Shown piece by piece: positions 32,560 to 42,700 of a stretch of DNA of 64,000 bases. The translations under genes and the position numbers were made by a program. Every line of letters starts with the position of its first letter. Within the stretch, counting starts at the first letter, position 1. Source of the DNA: Mesorhizobium sp. Root102 (lineage in GTDB: Bacteria; Pseudomonadota; Alphaproteobacteria; Rhizobiales; Rhizobiaceae); assembly GCF_001425625.1 (NCBI RefSeq), contig NZ_LMCP01000044.1:281020-345019 (forward strand). Direction: 5' to 3'. The notes beneath the pieces were generated by a model that was not told where the DNA came from, did no database searches, and saw only the letters and a program-made list of their open reading frames with translations.

Positions 32560-32856
32560 GTGAGAAAATCAGCCACAACATTGGCGAAGATTACTTTGGG
32601 CGTGATGCTGGCGACCGGCACGGTGACGGTTTCCATGGCGCGCAGCGGCGGCAGTGACGGTCATGCCGTACACTCTGGCAGCGGTGCCATCGGCAACCAG
32701 CACCACAAGGTCTTTTTTCGCGATCGGGAACTTGGCGATCTGCAAAATGACAACCAGACCTGGTTGAACGACGACACAGACACGGCTTACTGCTCGTTTG
32801 ATGCCGTGGACCCGAGTTACTATGGATCCAATGGAATCTGGCACTCTTGCCTGTGA
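32560..32856 (+). CDS. Small secreted protein, hypothetical
   Basis: 98 residues starting with GTG at 32560, preceded by GAAGGAG. The signal peptide MRKSATTLAKITLGVMLATG resembles that of the Gly-rich neighbour, including the SMA cleavage-like motif, but the mature part differs: polar and Asp/Asn/His-rich (GAIGNQHHKVFFRDRELGDL) with two Cys (YCSFD, HSCL at the end). No family recognised. Preceded by an AT-rich region. Probably a diverged tandem relative of 31923. Confidence 0.65.
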   Translation: MRKSATTLAKITLGVMLATGTVTVSMARSGGSDGHAVHSGSGAIGNQHHKVFFRDRELGDLQNDNQTWLNDDTDTAYCSFDAVDPSYYGSNGIWHSCL

Positions 32857-32866
32857 CCCAATCTCG

Positions 32867-32915
32867 CCAACTGGAGTGGTTTGGATTGAAGCGGTCCTGT
32901 TTCCGCTCCAATTGG
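32867..32915 (+). terminator. Two-tier hairpin after secreted-protein gene
   Basis: CCAACTGGAG (32867-32876) pairs with CTCCAATTGG (32906-32915), nine of ten matching, with an inner AGCGG/CCGCT stem. Starts about ten bases after the stop codon. It may serve both this gene and the convergent outer-membrane factor gene ending at 32981. Confidence 0.5.
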
Positions 32916-32980
32916 CAAGTTGACCGATTTCCGAGCCAGCTTGCCCAAAGGTCGACGTCGAGCCCTTCTCGCTGTCGAGG

Positions 32981-34525
32981 TCATGCCGGCTTTCCTGCTT
33001 TCGAAGTTCGTTGAGCATTGATCGGCGGTTTGGGCGGTGCGTTCGGATACGTCAATTCCCAACCGCCACCGAGCGCTTTGTACAATTGGACGAGGTCGAT
33101 CGAGATGTTGGTCGTGCTCTGTGCGTGATCCTGTTCGGCTTGCAGCAGTGTGCGTGCGGTGTCGAGCACCGTGTCGAACTCGGTGACTCCGTTATTGTAG
33201 CGGTCACGGGCCAGCGACAAGGCCTGACGCAGATGCTCGACTTGCCTGGCCAGTCGGGAGCGCCGCTGCCGTTCGGCGCGGTAGTCGATGAGGGCATCGA
33301 CAACTTCGTGCCAGGCTCGCAGCACCGTCCTGTGGTAGGCGATCGCCGCCTCGACCTGCTGGGCCTTGCGAAGATCCAGTGTCGCCTTTAGCCGGCCGCC
33401 CTGGAAAATCGGTATCGAAATGCTCGGGCCGAGATTGGTTGTGATCGCCCTGGCAGTCAACAAGTTCCCGACCTTGAGGGCGTCGAAACCCACCGATCCA
33501 TTCAGCTGGATGGAGGGATAGAATTCGGCCACTGCGACTCCGATGTCTGCGGTGGCCGCGTGAAGCTGCGCTTCCGCAGCGCGAATGTCAGGGCGCCGCC
33601 GCGCGAGATCGGAAGGAATGCCGGCCGGAACCCGGGCAGGCATCGGCACCACCTGTTTCCCGGTGGCGAGTTCGCCGCGCAGCGCATCGGGCGGCAGGTC
33701 GAGCAGGAAGCTCACGGCGTTGATCTGCTGCGCTTCCTGTTGTTGCAGGCTGGGCAACTGGGCACGGATGGCTTCGACCTGCGCGGCGGCGTTCTCGACG
33801 TCCAGACTGGTCGTCAAACCTTGCAGCTGGCGCGTTTGCGTCAGCTGCAAAATGTCTCGCTGGATCTTCAGATTGTCGTTGGCGATCCTGATTAGGGTCT
33901 GCGTGCCGCGCAGCTGGATGTAGTCGCGTGCGGTTTCAGCGAGGCTCGAGACGAGCGCGTCACGCCGCCGTTCCTCGAAAGACTGAACCTGCGCATCCGC
34001 AGCTTCGACCTGGCGGCGGACATGCCCCCAAAGATCGAGTTCCCAGGATGCGTCGAAGCCGCTGGTAAACAGGTCGGCCGGCTTTGCGGAAGAAATGGTG
34101 CTGCCCGGTGAACCAAGCAGGCCGCCGATCAGGCTGCCTTTGGCACTCACATCATCAAGACTCTGATGTTGGTATCTGGCGCTGCCATTCAGGCCAGGCA
34201 GTTGAGCGGAGGCCACGGCAGCGCGCTGAAAACGGCTTTCTGCGAGCCGGATGGTCGCGGTCTTCACATCGAGGTTGGCATCGGCGACGCGCTGCATGAG
34301 CGAGGTAAGAGCCGCGTCTCGAAAGGCCTGCCACCAAGCGGGGTCGACAGGCTCGAGAACCGCAGCGCTGGATTCCCTGGAGTTTTCCAGCGCAGTTGCC
34401 GCGCCGTTCGCAAACCAGCGTTTCGGCAAGCCGGGATCAGGCCTAACGAAATCCGGTCCGACAGTGCAACCTGCCAGCGCGAACATGACTGGAATCGCTG
34501 CAACAGCGCGCAAATTTTGGCCCAT
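32981..34525 (-). CDS. Outer-membrane efflux lipoprotein (NodT/OprM type)
   Basis: 514 residues: signal peptide with lipobox (MFALAGC, lipidated Cys), then the TolC-like pattern: TVGPDFVRPDPGLPKRWF, PAWWQAFRDAALTSLMQRVA, a repeated coiled-coil and barrel half (LAESRFQRAAVASAQLPGLN; ARRRPDIRAAEAQLHAATAD; FYPSIQLNGSVGF). It forms the outer-membrane channel of a tripartite pump. ATG 34525 is chosen because it follows the emrB stop by two bases and gives the lipoprotein signal. It is the third gene after emrA and emrB. Confidence 0.9.
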   Translation of the reverse strand: MGQNLRAVAAIPVMFALAGCTVGPDFVRPDPGLPKRWFANGAATALENSRESSAAVLEPVDPAWWQAFRDAALTSLMQRVADANLDVKTATIRLAESRFQRAAVASAQLPGLNGSARYQHQSLDDVSAKGSLIGGLLGSPGSTISSAKPADLFTSGFDASWELDLWGHVRRQVEAADAQVQSFEERRRDALVSSLAETARDYIQLRGTQTLIRIANDNLKIQRDILQLTQTRQLQGLTTSLDVENAAAQVEAIRAQLPSLQQQEAQQINAVSFLLDLPPDALRGELATGKQVVPMPARVPAGIPSDLARRRPDIRAAEAQLHAATADIGVAVAEFYPSIQLNGSVGFDALKVGNLLTARAITTNLGPSISIPIFQGGRLKATLDLRKAQQVEAAIAYHRTVLRAWHEVVDALIDYRAERQRRSRLARQVEHLRQALSLARDRYNNGVTEFDTVLDTARTLLQAEQDHAQSTTNISIDLVQLYKALGGGWELTYPNAPPKPPINAQRTSKAGKPA

Positions 34526-34527
34526 GA

Positions 34528-36114
34528 TCAACCCGCGTGGCTGGCGCCCTCGCCGTTGGCAGCCTTCTTGCCGGATAGCAGGAGGCAAAATGGGACGGCG
34601 AGGAAGGCGACAAAGGAGAAGAACAGAAAGACGTCCGAATAGGCGAGGACGGCAACTTGCGTCTGGAAGACTTGGTAGACCTTTCCAACCGCCATTCCAT
34701 GGACTGATCCCGCGGCATGCCCGGTCGCCGTCAACACACGTTCGTATTGATCAACCAACGCGTTGTAGGGTTGATGAAAGGGCGAGGCCCATTCCGACAG
34801 GTAGGACTGCCGGATCTGGCTCCGCTCGGTGACGAGCGAGGTTGCGACGGAAATCCCTATCGAACCGGACACGTTGCGAACCATCGAAAAGAGGGCAGCC
34901 CCGTCGCCGCTCAGTTCGCGTGGCAAACTGAGATAGGTGGTCGTGCTGATGGGCACGAACAAAAACGCCAGCGCGGCCGCCTGCAAGCTGCGCATCAGCA
35001 CGAGTGTCGGGAAATCGACGTTCGGTGCCAGATGACTCGAAAACAACAGCGCGCCTCCCATCACCAAAAAACCGGCAGCCACGACGAACCGCGTCTGGAC
35101 GATTGTCATGAGGCGTCCAACCAATGGAATGAGGATGATGACAATGATGCCGCCTGGAGAAAGAATGAGCCCCGCCCAGGTTGCGGTATAGCCAAGAACC
35201 TGTTGTGCGAGCTGTGGGATGACGACGGCGCTCGCGTAGAGGATACTGCCCATCGCCGCGATCATTGCGCAGCCGGTGGTGAAATTCCTGTCCTTGAACA
35301 CGTCGAGATTGACGATCGGTTTCTTGGCAATTAGCAGCCAGCCGATCGCGCCAGCGATTCCCAGGAAAGCGAGCAGCGCCATCAACACGATGAAGGGCGA
35401 ACCGAACCAATCGTCGTCCGTGCCGCGATCCATCATGATCTGCAGGCATCCGAGACCAAGCGTGATGAGCGACAGGCCAATGTAGTCAAGCCCCCGGCTC
35501 TTCCTGTCCTTCACCCAAGGCGGATCTTCGACGAGGATCGCATTCAAGAAGACGGCGAAGATGCCCACGGGTATGTTGATGAAGAAGATCCAGCGCCACG
35601 TCGACTGATCGGTGATAATGCCGCCCAGCGTCGGGCCGAGGACGGGGGCGACGACGGTTGCGATCGCCGTCACGCCGAATGCGGCCGCGCGCCTGGCCGG
35701 TGGGAACGTGTCGAGGATGATCGACTGCTGGTTCGGTTGCAGGCCGCCGCCAAAAAAACCCTGCAGCAGCCGGAAGACGATCAGTTCGCCCAGACTGGTC
35801 GCCGTCCCGCACAAGAACGAGAAGACCGTGAACATGGTGATGCAGATCAGGAAATAGCGTTTGCGCCCTAAGAGATCGCTCAGCCAGCCAGAAATGGTCA
35901 GCACGATCCCATTTGCCACCAGGTAAGAGGTGAGCGCCCAGGTCGCCTCGTCATTGCTCGCCGACAGACTGCCGGCGATGTGCGGCAAGGCAACATTGAC
36001 AATCGTCGTGTCGAGGATTTCCATGAAGGCGGCAAGGGTCACCGAAACCGCGATGAGCCAAGGGTTGTAGCGAGGCTTCCAGGCTGCGCTGGCCTCGGCA
36101 GGAGTGCTGCTCAT
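34528..36114 (-). CDS. emrB: DHA2-family multidrug MFS transporter (EmrB type)
   Basis: 528 residues with 14 predicted membrane segments. It shows the DHA2 motifs LAAFMEILDTTIVNVALPHI, GWLSDLLGRKRYF (motif A), LQGFFGGGLQPNQQSIILDT and PVLGPTLGGIITDQSTWRWI (motif C). This is the proton-coupled inner-membrane pump of an EmrAB-TolC-like system for hydrophobic toxicants. Start overlaps the emrA stop (ATGA), and the outer-membrane factor follows by two bases, so one operon encodes the full envelope-spanning pump. No adjacent regulator gene is evident. Confidence 0.93.
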   Translation of the reverse strand: MSSTPAEASAAWKPRYNPWLIAVSVTLAAFMEILDTTIVNVALPHIAGSLSASNDEATWALTSYLVANGIVLTISGWLSDLLGRKRYFLICITMFTVFSFLCGTATSLGELIVFRLLQGFFGGGLQPNQQSIILDTFPPARRAAAFGVTAIATVVAPVLGPTLGGIITDQSTWRWIFFINIPVGIFAVFLNAILVEDPPWVKDRKSRGLDYIGLSLITLGLGCLQIMMDRGTDDDWFGSPFIVLMALLAFLGIAGAIGWLLIAKKPIVNLDVFKDRNFTTGCAMIAAMGSILYASAVVIPQLAQQVLGYTATWAGLILSPGGIIVIILIPLVGRLMTIVQTRFVVAAGFLVMGGALLFSSHLAPNVDFPTLVLMRSLQAAALAFLFVPISTTTYLSLPRELSGDGAALFSMVRNVSGSIGISVATSLVTERSQIRQSYLSEWASPFHQPYNALVDQYERVLTATGHAAGSVHGMAVGKVYQVFQTQVAVLAYSDVFLFFSFVAFLAVPFCLLLSGKKAANGEGASHAG

Positions 36115-37412
36115 CGAACTGAAACCGTCGGAACCACCGAGATCCCAAGCGGCAGCGGACGCTTGGGATCGAGCCCGCTGTCGATGACGATCTTGACTGG
36201 CACGCGTTGGACGATCTTTACGAAATTGCCGGTGGCGTTTTCGGGTGGGAAGGCGGTGAACTTCGAGCCGGACCCCATCTGCACACTGTCGACATGGCCA
36301 TGCAGGTCGAGCCGAGGATAGGCATCCACGTCGATCTTCACGCTCTGGCCGGGCCGCAGACCATCAAGCTGGTTTTCCTTGAAGTTGGCCGTGATCCACA
36401 TGTCCGGCGGAACGATCGAGAAGATCTGCTGGCCAGGTGTGACGTAGTTGCCCATTTCCACGTTGCGCCGGGTTATCCAGCCATCCTGTGGCGCCGTCAC
36501 GACCGTCCAGGAGAGGTTGAGTTCGGCTTGATCGAGCTGCGCTTGAGCCTGCTCGACTTTACCGTTCAGCTGTTCGACCTGCGTATCGCTCTGGCCGATG
36601 TGCTGCTCGACCGGTGAACTCAGCTGAACCTGGGCTTCGGCTTGCGTGACTTGCGCTTTGCTTTGGCGCAGCGCCGCCAACGCGGCATCGACCTCCTGCT
36701 GCGTCGTCGCGGCTTTCGGCAGAGTGCTCTGCCGGTCATAGTCGGCCTGGGCCTTTGTCAAATTGGCCTTTGCAGTCAGCAATTGAGCCTGGGCCTGTTG
36801 GAACAGGGCGGGGAAATTCTTGCGAGCGATCTCGGTCGCCAGCCGTTCCCCCGCAGCTTGCGCCTTGGCGCTGTCCAGGGTGCCCTGCGCCCGGTTCCGC
36901 TCGCTCATGTAGGAGCGCGGATCGATATGGATCAGCGGATCACCCCTGTGTACAAATTGGTTGTCCGTCACGTCCAGCGACACGACGAGGCCCGAAACCT
37001 GCGGCGCGATGGTGACAACCCGCCCATCGACATAGGCGTCATCCGTGCTCACCAAGTTGCGGGTCGCGTACCAGTAGTAGGATCCGCCGAGGACAAGAGC
37101 AGCCAGGACAATGAAACCGATGATGAAGACGGCTGGCCGGCGGTTTCGGTGTCCGGTATCTGAACCGCCTGGTCCGCGCACGTGCTCGCTTGCGACGGTC
37201 GCCTCGGGCTGCTCGTTCGCCGGCAGCGGGCCTCCAGGAGCTTGTTGGCCATGATCGCCTTCACCAGGGCGGCTATCGGCGGTTATGGGGATAGTGGAGT
37301 TCGGAACGCGAGCGATCGCAAATGTCTCACCGATAGGGGCGCTCGCCGGCGGCGGCACCTTGGACCCGCCACCGGCTTGGCGGAGTACACTGATCCTGGC
37401 GGTCTGGGACAT
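36111..37412 (-). CDS. emrA: EmrA/HlyD-family membrane fusion protein
   Basis: 433 residues: a long, Pro/Gly-rich cytoplasmic N-terminus (~90 residues, unusual for EmrA and possibly pointing to a later start), one membrane anchor (AVFIIGFIVLAALVLGGSYY), then STDDAYVDGRVVTIAPQVSG (lipoyl half), a long Gln/Ala-rich coiled coil (residues ~180-300) and the second lipoyl half (GNYVTPGQQIFSIVPPDMWI). It bridges EmrB and the outer-membrane channel. First gene of the operon; about 430 bases of intergenic DNA precede it. Confidence 0.92.
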   Translation of the reverse strand: MSQTARISVLRQAGGGSKVPPPASAPIGETFAIARVPNSTIPITADSRPGEGDHGQQAPGGPLPANEQPEATVASEHVRGPGGSDTGHRNRRPAVFIIGFIVLAALVLGGSYYWYATRNLVSTDDAYVDGRVVTIAPQVSGLVVSLDVTDNQFVHRGDPLIHIDPRSYMSERNRAQGTLDSAKAQAAGERLATEIARKNFPALFQQAQAQLLTAKANLTKAQADYDRQSTLPKAATTQQEVDAALAALRQSKAQVTQAEAQVQLSSPVEQHIGQSDTQVEQLNGKVEQAQAQLDQAELNLSWTVVTAPQDGWITRRNVEMGNYVTPGQQIFSIVPPDMWITANFKENQLDGLRPGQSVKIDVDAYPRLDLHGHVDSVQMGSGSKFTAFPPENATGNFVKIVQRVPVKIVIDSGLDPKRPLPLGISVVPTVSVR

Positions 37413-37838
37413 CGGGCGCCTCTCTCATGCGAACTGACCTGAGACGTTTCCCGAAATCGTCGATTTCGCCTGTAGCAACCGCTATCCGTTTGCAGGACCG
37501 CTCAAACCCCTCGGCGCAAGCCAGGTTGCCATGCTGGCCCGCTGTCTCGCCTTCTGCCCACATTAAAGTGCCAGCGACCATGCGATCCATCCCGCAAAGG
37601 TATACGGGAATGAAGTAGAAGTCTGAGTGGCTCATACATTGGTTTGTAGCCGAGACGACGAACCGTCAAATGCTCGGGGTCGGCGTGCGAATAGGGAAAT
37701 CCGGCCGCCTTTACGGAAGAGCGCTTCCCCCTCCATCTGCCATCATCTCCGATCTGACCGGGCGAAATGCGTTCCAACGGCCCAACGACGTTCCTTTACG
37801 CATGCCTCACCTGGACATACGAAACGACGGTAGTTCCA
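37413..37838. other. Divergent intergenic region
   Basis: About 425 bases between emrA (minus) and a secreted-protein gene (plus). Open frames here (for example 37427-37618) look like chance. Promoters for both sides should lie here; no clear operator was recognised. Confidence 0.5.
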
Positions 37839-38498
37839 ATGCGAAATGACAATGATGTTGCGATGCCAATCTTGCCGATCGCCATTGCGATCGCTCTCTT
37901 GTTCAGCGGGCCGAGCCTGGCGCAAGTCAGCACGACCACGCCGCCAATAGGAATGACCTCGCCCCTCTCTGGCATTGGTTCGCCCCTCAATCCGGTTGGT
38001 ATTCCGCTGGGCGCGGTCGAACTCGATCCTGGTGGCTTGACGACGCCTGGCTCTGTAATCACGCCCAATTCCGGGTGTACCAATTTCCTGGCGCCTGGTG
38101 TTCTGGCGTCACCTTCCGAATTTGCCGGAACGACCTCCGCCCTCTCCACTTTCGATGGCGGAGGCGTTGACGGAACCACGACCATGAGCGGGACGTCTTC
38201 TGTGAACCCGATGCCTTCAACAGCATCGGGCACCTGCAGCACGACGGCGTCGAGCGCGTCGCCTTCCGGCACCACATCGATACTATCCACCACCACGGGC
38301 ACATCGTCTGGGACATCGTCCATGGGTGTTGGGATTCCGCTGGGGTCTTCGGAACTCGGCAATTTGGGAGTGAGCCCGATAATTGGCATCCCAACACCCG
38401 AATTAGCCGATCCGGTGACAAGCCCACTGGTAACGGTTCCAACCTGCGGCAGCACGGGCGTGACCGGCACAAACACGCTGTTGGCGTCCGGCTGCTGA
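37839..38498 (+). CDS. Secreted Ser/Thr/Gly/Pro-rich low-complexity protein
   Basis: 219 residues from ATG 37839: a signal peptide (AMPILPIAIAIALLFSGPSL, cleavage near LAQ) and a body of Ser, Thr, Gly, Pro and Val. Recurring GIPLG units (VGIPLGAVELDPGGL; GVGIPLGSSELGNLGV), a TFDGGGVDGTT element and paired Cys are visible. I recall rhizobial proteins with the same GIPLG...GGL and TFDGGG elements, of unknown function. It lies 33 bases upstream of an RND adaptor gene, possibly co-transcribed. The antisense 316-codon frame is a by-product of the codon pattern. Confidence 0.65.
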   Translation: MRNDNDVAMPILPIAIAIALLFSGPSLAQVSTTTPPIGMTSPLSGIGSPLNPVGIPLGAVELDPGGLTTPGSVITPNSGCTNFLAPGVLASPSEFAGTTSALSTFDGGGVDGTTTMSGTSSVNPMPSTASGTCSTTASSASPSGTTSILSTTTGTSSGTSSMGVGIPLGSSELGNLGVSPIIGIPTPELADPVTSPLVTVPTCGSTGVTGTNTLLASGC

Positions 38499-38530
38499 AA
38501 AAAGCGATCCCGTCTTTGTAGGAGCCTTCG

Positions 38531-39703
38531 ATGCGCAAGCGACCCGTCATTGTTGCCGCGCTGCTGATTTTGATCGGCGGCGTTGGGGTTGCAGCCAAGC
38601 ATGTCTACGATCCTTCCGAACCCGCGGCAGCCTCTGTTCCTCCGCCGGCGGTTCCGGTCGTTGCCGGCGAAGTGGCCAGTCACGACGTGCCGATCTACCT
38701 TCGTGGAGTGGGAACGGTGATCGCCTACAACAACGTGGTGGTGCATAGCCTGATTTCAGGACCGATTACGAAGATCGCATTCACGCAAGGTCAGACAGTG
38801 AAAAAGGGCGATCTGCTGGCGCAGATCGACCCAGATCCCTATCAGGCACAAATCGATCAGATTACCGCGACCCGCGATCGCGACCAGGCGCAACTCGTCA
38901 ACGCGCAGGCAAATCTGGACCGCTACACGCCACTGCTGGCGAAAGGCTTTGCAACGTCCCAGCTGGTGGCCACGCAGAAGGCTCAGGTCATCCAGCTCCA
39001 GGCAACAATCAAGGCAGACGAGGCTCTGTTACAAGCCGCCCAGATCAATCTGAGCTACTCCCGTCTGACCTCGCCGATCGACGGTGTAACGGGTATCCGG
39101 CAGATCGACGAAGGCAACATCATTCATCCGACCGATACTTTTGGTCTGGTCGATGTTGCGCAGGTCCAACCGATCTCGTTGATCTTTACGCTGCCCGAGG
39201 ACACGCTCCCACAAATCCAGCAGCAGATGGCCAAGGGGCCGCTTACGGTCTTTGCGTACAGCCAGGACGACAAGACCAAGCTCGACGAAGGCAAACTCCT
39301 GCTTGTCGACAACCAGATCGTCCAGACGACAGGGACCATCCGCCTCCGGGCCACGTTTCCGAACGCCCGGAACCAACTCTGGCCCGGAGCGCTCGTGAAT
39401 GCGCGTTTGCTTCTCGATACCCGCACTGGGGGACTGACGATCGCAGGGTCGGCGGTGCAGCAAGGTCCGAACGGCTCCTATGTTTACGTGATCGCACCTG
39501 ATGGAACCGCGCAGATGCGGCCCGTCACTGTTGCACAGTTGAGCGGGGGGCAAGCCCTCATCGATTCGGGTCTCAAGGCCAACGAAACGGTCGTCGTCGA
39601 CGGACAGTACAGGCTCGTGCAAGGCAGCCGCGTTCAAGTGCTGGAGGGCAAAGCCGCTGATGAAGCCGCCCTGCAAAGCGCAGTGCAGCAAGCGATCCCG
39701 TGA
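38531..39703 (+). CDS. RND efflux periplasmic adaptor (MdtA type)
   Basis: 390 residues: an N-terminal anchor (VIVAALLILIGGVGVAAKHV), then VVAGEVASHDVPIYLRGVGT, lipoyl halves (ISGPITKIAFTQGQTVKKGD; LSYSRLTSPIDGVTGIRQID), an alpha hairpin and a C-terminal membrane-proximal domain (GAIRLR-like TGTIRLRATFPNARNQLWPG; QALIDSGLKANETVVVDGQY). This matches MdtA-like adaptors. Its stop overlaps the permease GTG (GTGA), so they are co-translated. There is no outer-membrane factor in this operon; the divergent operon's channel at 32981 could be shared. Confidence 0.92.
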   Translation: MRKRPVIVAALLILIGGVGVAAKHVYDPSEPAAASVPPPAVPVVAGEVASHDVPIYLRGVGTVIAYNNVVVHSLISGPITKIAFTQGQTVKKGDLLAQIDPDPYQAQIDQITATRDRDQAQLVNAQANLDRYTPLLAKGFATSQLVATQKAQVIQLQATIKADEALLQAAQINLSYSRLTSPIDGVTGIRQIDEGNIIHPTDTFGLVDVAQVQPISLIFTLPEDTLPQIQQQMAKGPLTVFAYSQDDKTKLDEGKLLLVDNQIVQTTGTIRLRATFPNARNQLWPGALVNARLLLDTRTGGLTIAGSAVQQGPNGSYVYVIAPDGTAQMRPVTVAQLSGGQALIDSGLKANETVVVDGQYRLVQGSRVQVLEGKAADEAALQSAVQQAIP

Positions 39704-42700
39704 ACGTCTCGGCCCCTTTCATTCACCGGCCGATCGCGACAAGCCTGCTGATGGCGGGTCTGCTGCTGTGTGGGCTCGCCACCTACCAGCTTCTACCAGT
39801 CGCATCGCTGCCGAACGTCAACTTTCCTACGCTTCAGGTATCAGCGCAGTTGCCTGGCGCCGATCCCGAAACCATGGCGTCGTCGGTGGCCACCCCGCTT
39901 GAGCAACAGATAAGCCAACTCCCTGGCGTGACCCAGCTGACTTCGACCAGTGCGCTTGGCAGCACACAGCTCACCATTCAGTTCGACCTCAGCCGCAGCG
40001 TCGACAGCGCGGCGGTTGACGTGCTGTCGGCGATCAATGCCGCCAGCCCCTTCCTGCCGCAGGGCATCCCCTATCCGCCAACCATCCGTAAGGTTAATCC
40101 GGCGGATACGCCGATCCTGGTGCTCGCACTGACATCCGATACCTTGCCGCTGACGACGGTCGATGCCTATGCGGAAAACATCCTGCTGCCGAAGATCTCG
40201 CAAATCTCCGGCGTGGGTCTTGTAGGCATCGGCGGCCAGCAGAAGCCGGCGATCCGTGTGCAGATCAATCCACAGGCGGCCGCGGCTCGCGGCATTGGGC
40301 TTGAAGATGTTCGCAACGTGCTCGGCGAGGCCAATGTCGATATTGCGAAGGGCACGCTCAACGGCCCGCGTCAAACCTTCACGCTCAACACCAACGACCA
40401 GCTGCTCAAGCCTGCCCCCTACAATGATATCGTCGTTGCCTATCGCAATGGCTCGCCTGTGCGCATCCGCGACATCGGCACCGCGATCGACGGGCCGGAG
40501 AACCAGTTTGTGGCCGCCTGGTTCGGCAAGAAGCCCGCCATCTTGCTGGCTATCCGGCGTCTGCCCGGTGCCAATGTGATCGAGACGGTTGGCCGCATCC
40601 AGGCCCTGTTGCCCCAACTACAAGCCTCGATCCCGCCCGGCATCAAGGTATCGGTCGTTTCGGACCGCACACAAACCATCCGTGCCTCGGTCGAGGACGT
40701 GCAGTTCACCTTGATGCTGACCATCGCCCTGGTGGTGATGGTGATATTCCTGTTCCTGCGCAATTTCTGGGCAACGGTCATTCCCGCAGTAACCGTGCCC
40801 CTTTCGCTGATCGGCACCTTTGCCGTGCTCTATGTGTTTGGCTACAGTCTCGACAATCTGTCGCTCATGGCCTTGTCGATCGCGGTCGGCTTCGTCGTCG
40901 ACGATGCAGTCGTGGTGATCGAGAACATCGTCCGCCACGTCGAAGAGGGCCTCACCCCGATGCAGGCTGCGCTAAAGGGCTCGGGCGAAATCGGGTTCAC
41001 CATCGTTTCGATTACGCTGTCGCTCATCGCGGTGTTCATTCCACTATTTCTGATGGGGGGCTATGTCGGCGAACTCTTCCAGGAGTTCGCCGTGACGGTG
41101 AGCGTTTCACTGATCCTGTCGCTGGTGATCTCGCTGACGCTGACGCCAATGATGTGCGCGCATCTACTCAGGCATGAGGCCGACATCAGGCACGGGCGGC
41201 TCTATGATATTTGCGAAAGCGGCTTCGACGCGCTGCTTGGAGTGTATGAACGGGGCTTACGGATCGTCCTGCGGCACAGTTTCGTTACGCTGCTCGTCAT
41301 GCTGGGAACGATTGCCATCACCGGCTATCTCTACCTTGTCATCCCGAAGGGTTTTTTCCCGCAACAAGACACCGGCTTGATTATCGGCCTCACCGAGGCC
41401 GATCAGGACATCTCGTTCCCGGCAATGGCCGAGCGCCAGCAGGCGATAATCGACACTGTGCTGAAGGACCCGGCCGTAGCATCGGTCGCAGGCTCGATAG
41501 GAGCGACTGGCGGGAGCACGCTCAATCGAGGGACAATGTACATCGCCCTTAAGCCCAACAACCAACGTGACGTCAGCGCCGATCAGGTGATCAGCCGTCT
41601 ATCATCCCAACTCGCCAAGACCCAAGGCATAACGCTCTACATGCAAGCGGCGCAGGACATCACTATCGGCGGTCGCGTTTCGAAGACGCAATATCAATAC
41701 ACTCTGGCCGATGCCGATTCCAACGAGCTCAACCATTGGGCGCCGATCTTCCTCGACAAGCTTAAAGGCTTGCCGGGAATCGTCGACGTCGCCACCGATC
41801 AGGAGAATGCAGGACCACTACTCGATGTGACCGTCAATCGCGAAGTCGCGTCGAGTTTCGGCATCCTTCCATCGACCATCGACAACACGCTCGATGATGC
41901 CTTCGGCCAGCGCATCGTCTCCACGATGTTTACCCAACTCAACCAGTATCACGTCGTTCTCGAGGTCAGCCCGGAATTCCAGTACGGTCCAGAAGCGCTC
42001 AAGGATATCTATCTGAATTCTTCGACAGGACAGCAGGTGCCGTTAAGCGCCCTGGTGACCAGCGTGACCAAGGCCGCGCCGATCGTGGTCAACCATCAAA
42101 GCATGTTCCCGGCGGTCACGATCTCCTTCAACCTGAAACCCGGGGCGGCGCTCGGAGATGCGGTTGCCGCTATCCAGCAGTTCGAACGCGATGCCGGAAC
42201 GCCCGCTTCGCTCGCAACCAGCTTCCAGGGTAGTGCGCAGGCCTTTCAGTCGGCGCTCTCAGGCACACCAATACTGATCGGAGTGGCGCTGGTGGTGATC
42301 TACATCATCCTCGGGGTGCTCTACGAAAGCATAATCCATCCGATTACCATTCTGTCGACGCTGCCTTCGGCCGCTATCGGCGCCTTGTTGTTGCTGATGG
42401 CGGTCCATATGGACTTCAGCGTCATCGCCATGATCGGCGTTATCCTGCTGATCGGCATCGTCAAGAAGAACGGCATCATGCTTGTCGACTTTGCGCTCCA
42501 GGTCGAGCGGAGCGAAGGTCTCAGTCCACGGGAGTCGATCTACCGCGCTTGCACGATACGTTTCAGGCCGATCCTAATGACCACCATGGCGGCGATGCTG
42601 GGCGGCGTGCCGATGATGCTGGGCTCCGGCGCCGGATCGGAAATCCGCCAGCCGCTCGGCTATACGATCGTGGGTGGCTTGGTGCTGTCGCAGATTCTCA

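Noticed and set aside
37796..38746. 316-codon minus-strand frame opposite the secreted low-complexity protein
   Set aside because: Created by the regular codon pattern of the Ser/Thr/Gly repeats; it has no signal peptide or domain and overlaps the start of the RND adaptor.
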